This document shows positions 59,321-64,000 of a stretch of 64,000 nucleotides of DNA, in pieces (the first letter of the stretch is position 1; every line of letters starts with the position of its first letter). Origin of the DNA: Pukyongia sp963768085. GTDB taxonomy: Bacteria; Bacteroidota; Bacteroidia; Flavobacteriales; Flavobacteriaceae. The stretch spans positions 1,178,001 through 1,242,000 of the forward strand of contig CAVYGO010000003.1 in assembly GCA_963768085.1 (NCBI GenBank), read 5' to 3'. The notes under the pieces were generated by a model that did not search any database, was not told where the DNA came from, and was given only the letters and a program-made list of their open reading frames with translations. The position numbers were made by a program, and so were the translations under genes.

Positions 59321-60139
59321 ATGAGTCTGCTGGACACAAAACATAAACGGAAAAGTATGACGATCACGGTGATCCTTCACCTGATTATTCTATTCCTGAT
59401 CTTTTTTGTCATCGGACTTAAATACATGGATCCTCCCTTGGAAAACGGTATAGCCATTAATTTCGGAACAACAGATGAAGGAAGTGGAAACGTTCAGCCT
59501 AATGAACCTATAAAAACAGCACCAAAAAATACGAATCCCGAACCAGTCTCTCAGCCCAAAGCAGAGATCAAAGAAGAGGTTGTTACCCAGGAAAATGAGG
59601 ACGCCCCGGTGATCAAGAATGAGAAACCGCAAAAAGAAGTAAAGGAAACGCCAGTAAAAGAGCAGCCGAAGAAAGAAGTGAAACCTGATCCTAAGCCTGA
59701 CAAATCTACCACCGATGCATTGTCCAGTATAATCAACGGTCCTAAAAATAACGGTAAAGCACAGGGAAGTGAAGGTAATGATGATAAGGCCGGTGACAAG
59801 GGGAATCCCAATGGTGATCCGAACGCGTCGGGCTATTACGGCACCGGCAAGGGGCTGGATGGTGATGGGAATTACCAGCTGGGAGGAAGAAAAGCACTGA
59901 ACAAAGAAAAATATGTTCAGGATTGTAATGAAGCAGGGACGGTTGTGGTAAGCATTGAAGTAGACCGTAACGGCAAGGTAATCAACGCTACCCCGGGAGT
60001 TCGCGGAACCACAAATAACACACGCTGTTTACTGGAACCTGCAAAAAAAGCCGCACTCGCCACTCGGTTTAATAGTGATAATGAAGCACCCGCCAAACAG
60101 ATTGGAAAAATAATCTACAGGTTTAGTCTTTCCAACTAA
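59321..60139 (+). CDS. TonB-like energy transducer
   Basis: A 272-aa protein: N-terminal membrane helix (MTITVILHLIILFLIFFVIG), a long Pro/Lys/Glu-rich periplasm-spanning region (~70-140; KNTNPEPVSQPKAEIKEEVV, KKEVKPDPKPDKSTTDALSS), a Gly/Asn linker, and a C-terminal domain (AGTVVVSIEVDRNGKVINAT, CLLEPAKKAALATRFN, QIGKIIYRFSL). It links ExbB-ExbD to TonB-dependent receptors. It lies directly in the exb operon. The C-terminal strand pattern is nearer to flavobacterial 'energy transducer TonB' proteins than to E. coli TonB. Confidence 0.85.
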   Translation: MSLLDTKHKRKSMTITVILHLIILFLIFFVIGLKYMDPPLENGIAINFGTTDEGSGNVQPNEPIKTAPKNTNPEPVSQPKAEIKEEVVTQENEDAPVIKNEKPQKEVKETPVKEQPKKEVKPDPKPDKSTTDALSSIINGPKNNGKAQGSEGNDDKAGDKGNPNGDPNASGYYGTGKGLDGDGNYQLGGRKALNKEKYVQDCNEAGTVVVSIEVDRNGKVINATPGVRGTTNNTRCLLEPAKKAALATRFNSDNEAPAKQIGKIIYRFSLSN

Positions 60140-60185
60140 TCAACCCAAGGGTTCCATTCGAAATAATTATCTTTAGCTCTTATAA

Positions 60186-62681
60186 ATGATGGCTATGAGA
60201 TATCACATGTTCCTTTCGTTACTTTCACTGTTTATTGTTGTTTCATGTAACCTTCAAACTGAAGATATTTCAGTAGATATGCAGGAATCTTTACCGGCCG
60301 ATTTTATGTTCGATCAACGGGCATACCCAACGGGAAAAATCAAATCCGATGCCTACCGGAAAGCTATTCAATGGAAGAAGACGCAACTGCAACAACGTTC
60401 ACCTGCCGGGAATAACTGGGAATTTGCCGGGCCTATTAATATTGGGGGTAGAATAACCGATATTGAGATTCCTTCTAATAATGGCCAGACATATTACGTT
60501 GGAGCAGCCTCAGGTGGAATTTTTAAAACTACTGATGCAGGAGCCTCCTGGATACCTATTTTCGATGAGCAGGAAATGCTTTCAATTGGTGATATTGAAA
60601 TTTCTAGCGCTAACAATAATGTCATATGGGTTGGGACAGGAGAAGTTAATGCGGGAGGTGGTTCCCTTGCCTATGACGGAGACGGAGTCTACAAAAGTGA
60701 GGACGGAGGGCTAACCTGGCAATCCAAAGGCCTGCCTGATATCGGCAGTGTTGGGAAAGTATTAATTGATCCGACAGATGAAAACACTCTATTTGTTGCT
60801 GCCATGGGGCCACTTTTCAGAAATGATACTAACAGAGGTGTTTATCGAACAACGGATGGTGGAGCCACTTGGGAACAGAGGCTTTTTGTGAGTGATTCAA
60901 CAGGAGTCATCGATATGGCGATACATCCCGTGAATGGAGATATCGTCTATGCCACAGCATGGGAACGAATTCGCAGGCCTAATAACCGCCAATATGGTGG
61001 TGAAACTTCAGGAATCTACAGGTCATTGGATGGTGGAAATACCTGGAATGAACTTACAAACGGACTTCCATCGGCTCCGAGTGAGAAAGGAAGAATAAGT
61101 ATTGATATTTCGCAATCTAATCCCGATGTACTCTACGCTCGTTATGCCACAGCAGCAGGTAGTATTCAAGGGGTATATCGAACAGGTGATGGCGGGAACA
61201 CCTGGAACGCTGTTAATTCAAGTCAGTTAACTAATATTGGATTCCACTGGTGGTTCCGAGGGATCTTTATCGATCCAACAGACGAGAACACTCTTTATAA
61301 TGTTGATTTCGTGGTTGAAAAATCAACAGATGGGGGTCAGAACTGGTCAACAGCATTTCCCAATGTACATGTAGATCAACATGCCCTGGCGTTCAACAAT
61401 ATGGTTTCCGGACAAGTCTTATTAGGGAACGACGGAGGCTTCTATAAAAGTGACAATGGCGGGAATAGCTGGGTAAAGGACGAGACGCTTCCAATTACCC
61501 AGATCTATCGTATGCATGTCGATTTTCAGAATGATAACAAAGTATATGCCGGAACCCAGGATAACAGTACGATGCGTACAGTTACCGGAAGTACCAATAA
61601 TTGGGATATCATCACGGGAGGTGATGGGTTTCAGCCACTGGTTGACCCCACCAACACCAACGTCATCTATGCGCTTTCACAGCGCGGAAACCTGGTTAAA
61701 TCTATAAACAATGGCGCTTCATTTTTTGGAGCCATGTCTGGGATTTCCAATGGTGACAGGAAAAACTGGGATACGCCTATCGTATTTGATCCAGCCGATT
61801 CTCAAATTTTATTTTATGGGGCTAATCGGTTATACAAGACTACCAATGCTGCAGGGAACTGGACAGCTATAAGCCCGGACCTTAGTAACGGCCCATATCC
61901 TGGGAACCTTACATTCGGCACCATAATTTCAATTGATGTTTCGCCCATGAATAGTGATATCATCTATGTAGGAACGGATGATGGTAACGTATGGGTTACT
62001 CAAAATGGAGGTGTGGACTGGGTACTTATTTCGGATAGTTTGCCAAATAGGTGGGTAACCAAGGTACTAGCTTCCAGAGATCAGTTAAATGGGATGTATG
62101 TAACTTTTTCCGGGTATCGGTATGGTGAAGATGAAGGACATGTTTATAAGAGTAATAATGGCGGTGTAACCTGGTTTGATATTTCCGGAATCTTACCAGA
62201 TATTCCCATCAATGATATTGTAGAAGACGCCAATGGCAATCTTTATGTTGGAACCGATGTAGGGGTATTTGCAACTGCTACCGAAGGGGCGTTCTGGGAA
62301 GTGCTTGGAGATAATTTGCCTTCTGTTGTTGTTACCGATATGCATATCCATGATCCTTCGGAATTTCTATATGCTGGTACCTACGGTCGGTCCTCATATA
62401 AAATGGATGTTTCGGATATAGTGCTGGGAACTGATGATCTTTCGGAGATTTCAGCGATTGCTGTGTATCCAAATCCAGCCGTTTCAGTGGTCAACATTCA
62501 TATGAAAGGTGTAGAAACCGACTTCGATGTGTCGTTAATCGATATAAACGGGAGACTGCTTCAGAAGGAACAATTCAGAAGTGAAATACAGCTTGAGGTT
62601 TCTGAATTACCAACAGGGATATATTTTATTAAAGTGTCTTCTGAAAGCACTGAAATAATCAAAAAACTGATGATCAACTAA
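60186..62681 (+). CDS. T9SS-exported VPS10/BNR-type beta-propeller protein
   Basis: An 831-aa protein with a lipoprotein-like or cleavable signal (SLLSLFIVVSC near residues 10-22). Residues ~70-740 are repeated propeller blades with sortilin/BNR 'Asp-box' motifs: GIFKTTDAGASWIPI, GVYKSEDGGLTWQSK, GVYRTTDGGATWEQR, GIYRSLDGGNTWNEL, GVYRTGDGGNTWNAV, HVYKSNNGGVTWFD. The C-terminal ~75 residues are a T9SS type A sorting domain (AIAVYPNPAVSVVNIHM, SLIDINGRLLQKEQF, ELPTGIYFIKV, KLMIN). It is probably exported to the surface or released. It sits between the tonB-like gene (46 nt) and folC, which is usually the direct neighbour of tonB in related genomes as I recall them. Confidence 0.85.
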   Translation: MMAMRYHMFLSLLSLFIVVSCNLQTEDISVDMQESLPADFMFDQRAYPTGKIKSDAYRKAIQWKKTQLQQRSPAGNNWEFAGPINIGGRITDIEIPSNNGQTYYVGAASGGIFKTTDAGASWIPIFDEQEMLSIGDIEISSANNNVIWVGTGEVNAGGGSLAYDGDGVYKSEDGGLTWQSKGLPDIGSVGKVLIDPTDENTLFVAAMGPLFRNDTNRGVYRTTDGGATWEQRLFVSDSTGVIDMAIHPVNGDIVYATAWERIRRPNNRQYGGETSGIYRSLDGGNTWNELTNGLPSAPSEKGRISIDISQSNPDVLYARYATAAGSIQGVYRTGDGGNTWNAVNSSQLTNIGFHWWFRGIFIDPTDENTLYNVDFVVEKSTDGGQNWSTAFPNVHVDQHALAFNNMVSGQVLLGNDGGFYKSDNGGNSWVKDETLPITQIYRMHVDFQNDNKVYAGTQDNSTMRTVTGSTNNWDIITGGDGFQPLVDPTNTNVIYALSQRGNLVKSINNGASFFGAMSGISNGDRKNWDTPIVFDPADSQILFYGANRLYKTTNAAGNWTAISPDLSNGPYPGNLTFGTIISIDVSPMNSDIIYVGTDDGNVWVTQNGGVDWVLISDSLPNRWVTKVLASRDQLNGMYVTFSGYRYGEDEGHVYKSNNGGVTWFDISGILPDIPINDIVEDANGNLYVGTDVGVFATATEGAFWEVLGDNLPSVVVTDMHIHDPSEFLYAGTYGRSSYKMDVSDIVLGTDDLSEISAIAVYPNPAVSVVNIHMKGVETDFDVSLIDINGRLLQKEQFRSEIQLEVSELPTGIYFIKVSSESTEIIKKLMIN

Positions 62682-62720
62682 ACCGTAAAGGATATCAATT
62701 ATTCTGAAACCATAGCCTGG

Positions 62721-63911
62721 TTGTTTAATCAATTACCCATGTATCAACGGGTTGGCAAAGCGGCATATAAAGCCGATCTGTCCAATACCATTCTTTTAGC
62801 AGATCACCTGGGCAATCCTGAGAATTCCTTCAAGAGTATTCATGTTGCCGGAACAAACGGTAAGGGTTCAACGAGTCATATGCTGGCCTCTATTCTGCAA
62901 CACGCCGGATATAAGGTTGGATTATATACCTCGCCTCATTTAAAGGATTTCAGGGAACGTATCAGGATCAATGGTGAAATGATCCCGGAGGATTATGTTA
63001 CAAACTTCATTGGAATGCACAAAGAGTTCTTTGAAGTAAACGCTTTGTCATTTTTCGAAATGACCGTAGGTCTTGCTTTCGATTATTTCAGGAAGGAAGA
63101 GGTGGACATAACGGTAATTGAAGTGGGACTAGGCGGAAGACTGGATAGTACAAATATTATTACACCGGAGGTTTCGGTTATCACCAATATCGGTTTCGAT
63201 CACATGAACTTCCTGGGAAACACCCTGGAAGAGATTGCTGCCGAAAAGGCTGGAATAATTAAGGAAAATATTCCTGTGGTTATTGGTGAAATACAAAAGG
63301 AAACTCGTTATGTATTCGAACAGGTGGCCGAGCAAAATTTTGCTCCAATTTGTTTTGCTGAAGAACTGGTTATACCCGGCTTTCAAACCGATCTTAGTGG
63401 TACTTATCAGAAAAAGAACCTTAGGACTGCGATAGCAGCCATTCATTCTTTGAAGGAGAGAGGATGGGAGATTCCGGAGCACGCTATTAGAAGCGGGCTG
63501 TTAACTGTGGTTAGCACGACCGGTTTAAGAGGAAGATGGGAAGTAATACAGGATTCACCTAAAGTGATCTGCGACACGGCACATAATAGAGAGGGGCTTG
63601 AAATCGTTCTCGATCAGCTAGGGGGGGAGCCCTATGAAAAATTACGGATCGTAATGGGTGTGGTGAACGATAAGGATCTGGATAGCATACTTCCTTTATT
63701 CCCGGAAGAGGCAACTTATTATTTCTGCAAACCTGATGTACCTCGCGGTATGGAGGCTGAAAAATTGAAATTGGAGGCTGCAGAATTTCTGTTGTTGGGG
63801 GAAGCTTTCAATTCAGTTGAAGAAGCTTATCGAAAAGCCTTGAAAGAAGCAGATGACGAGGACATTATCTATGTTGGTGGAAGTACCTTTACAGTTGCTG
63901 AGATAATATAA
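62721..63911 (+). CDS. folC: Bifunctional folylpolyglutamate / dihydrofolate synthase (start uncertain)
   Basis: FolC adds glutamate to folates; HVAGTNGKGSTSHMLASILQ is the P-loop motif, LYTSPHLKDFRERIRINGEM follows, and VIEVGLGGRLDSTNII, TNIGFDHMNFLG and CDTAHNREGLEIV are Mur-ligase-type motifs. The 3' end is complete and followed by a terminator at 63910. The usual N-terminal M-x-Y-x-E-T-x-x-W-L-F is encoded upstream (INYSETIAWLFNQLPMYQ), but its expected start codon is ATC at 62694, not ATG. The nearest standard start in frame is TTG 62721 (LFNQLPMYQR). Either TTG is used, losing about nine residues, or a rare ATC start is used. The frame is the same as that of the upstream gene, whose TAA is at 62679. 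Confidence 0.85.
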   Translation: MFNQLPMYQRVGKAAYKADLSNTILLADHLGNPENSFKSIHVAGTNGKGSTSHMLASILQHAGYKVGLYTSPHLKDFRERIRINGEMIPEDYVTNFIGMHKEFFEVNALSFFEMTVGLAFDYFRKEEVDITVIEVGLGGRLDSTNIITPEVSVITNIGFDHMNFLGNTLEEIAAEKAGIIKENIPVVIGEIQKETRYVFEQVAEQNFAPICFAEELVIPGFQTDLSGTYQKKNLRTAIAAIHSLKERGWEIPEHAIRSGLLTVVSTTGLRGRWEVIQDSPKVICDTAHNREGLEIVLDQLGGEPYEKLRIVMGVVNDKDLDSILPLFPEEATYYFCKPDVPRGMEAEKLKLEAAEFLLLGEAFNSVEEAYRKALKEADDEDIIYVGGSTFTVAEII

Positions 63912-63946
63912 AAAGAATTCCAATGCAGTCGCATTAGAATTCTTTT
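63910..63946 (+). terminator. Terminator after folC
   Basis: AAAAGAATTC(C)AATGC and GCATT(A)GAATTCTTTTT form a 15-bp stem with loop AGTC and one mismatch, followed by a T tract. The last ~50 nt of the window hold no recognisable gene. Confidence 0.8.
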
Positions 63947-64000
63947 TGATGTATACTTTACTTATAATTTAGACTATCGTTTATAAATCCTATTTCTTAT

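Overview
The window looks like a chromosomal segment of a marine member of the Flavobacteriaceae (Bacteroidota). The evidence is a type IX secretion (T9SS) C-terminal sorting domain, many secreted proteins with the Bacteroidota 'QVGINTTTP...LLVYNTAT...GFYYW' N-terminal module, a TPR-hybrid histidine kinase carrying an AraC domain, a Porin_10-type porin, an NhaD sodium/proton antiporter, an ExbB-ExbD-TonB set, many lipoproteins and A/T-rich intergenic DNA with few clear Shine-Dalgarno sites. No rRNA, tRNA, CRISPR array, transposase or phage structural operon was recognised.

Layout. (1) 1-9673, minus strand: an exported-protein array. It holds a DUF1028/MAM-like protein cut by the left edge, three tandem 270-290 aa jelly-roll-like paralogues, and two larger modular proteins with phage-fibre-like repeats. 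Three promoters here carry direct repeats in an exact 20-nt register. (2) 9937-13006, plus: D-cysteine desulfhydrase/ACC deaminase-like enzyme, GH73-LysM lipoprotein, HemL. (3) 13056-18166: two Spy/CpxP-like proteins, an Fn3-diheme cytochrome, a secreted terpene-cyclase-fold protein, a possible structured RNA and a lipoprotein. (4) 18180-20110: a small A/T-rich accessory patch in which a decayed second copy of the lysS 3' end is split by a 149-aa gene. A lone LuxR-type HTH gene and an unknown gene follow, then intact lysS. (5) 22092-26369: thioredoxin/TPR lipoprotein, a 52-aa YqaE/Pmp3 protein, sulfatase, a lipoprotein with an apparent 3' frameshift, and lipB. (6) 32526-26436, minus: a tightly packed operon of eight envelope or secreted proteins that begins with a 50-aa ORF overlapping a C1q-like gene and contains an OmpA-like lipoprotein. 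(7) 35611-32669: hybrid two-component regulator. Then a large lipoprotein, RNase HII, porin and a DoxX-like protein. (8) 49132-41228, minus: a six-gene operon (coiled coil, unknown, AAA+ ATPase, unknown, two membrane proteins). The coiled-coil and AAA+ genes each carry two +1 frameshifts. (9) 49439-55390: acyl-CoA dehydrogenase, a lipoprotein, and an HPt / hybrid kinase / LytTR phosphorelay operon. (10) 55602-63911, plus: AnmK, NhaD, ExbB-ExbD-TonB, a T9SS beta-propeller protein and FolC.

Functional picture. Most of the DNA encodes envelope and secreted proteins plus signalling, among ordinary housekeeping genes (hemL, lysS, lipB, rnhB, folC). The best candidates for undescribed biology are the AAA+/coiled-coil/membrane operon (41228-49132), the eight-gene envelope operon (26436-32526), and the 20-nt-phased promoter repeats upstream of the exported-protein genes. 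Related 20-nt phasing also occurs near the LytTR operon.
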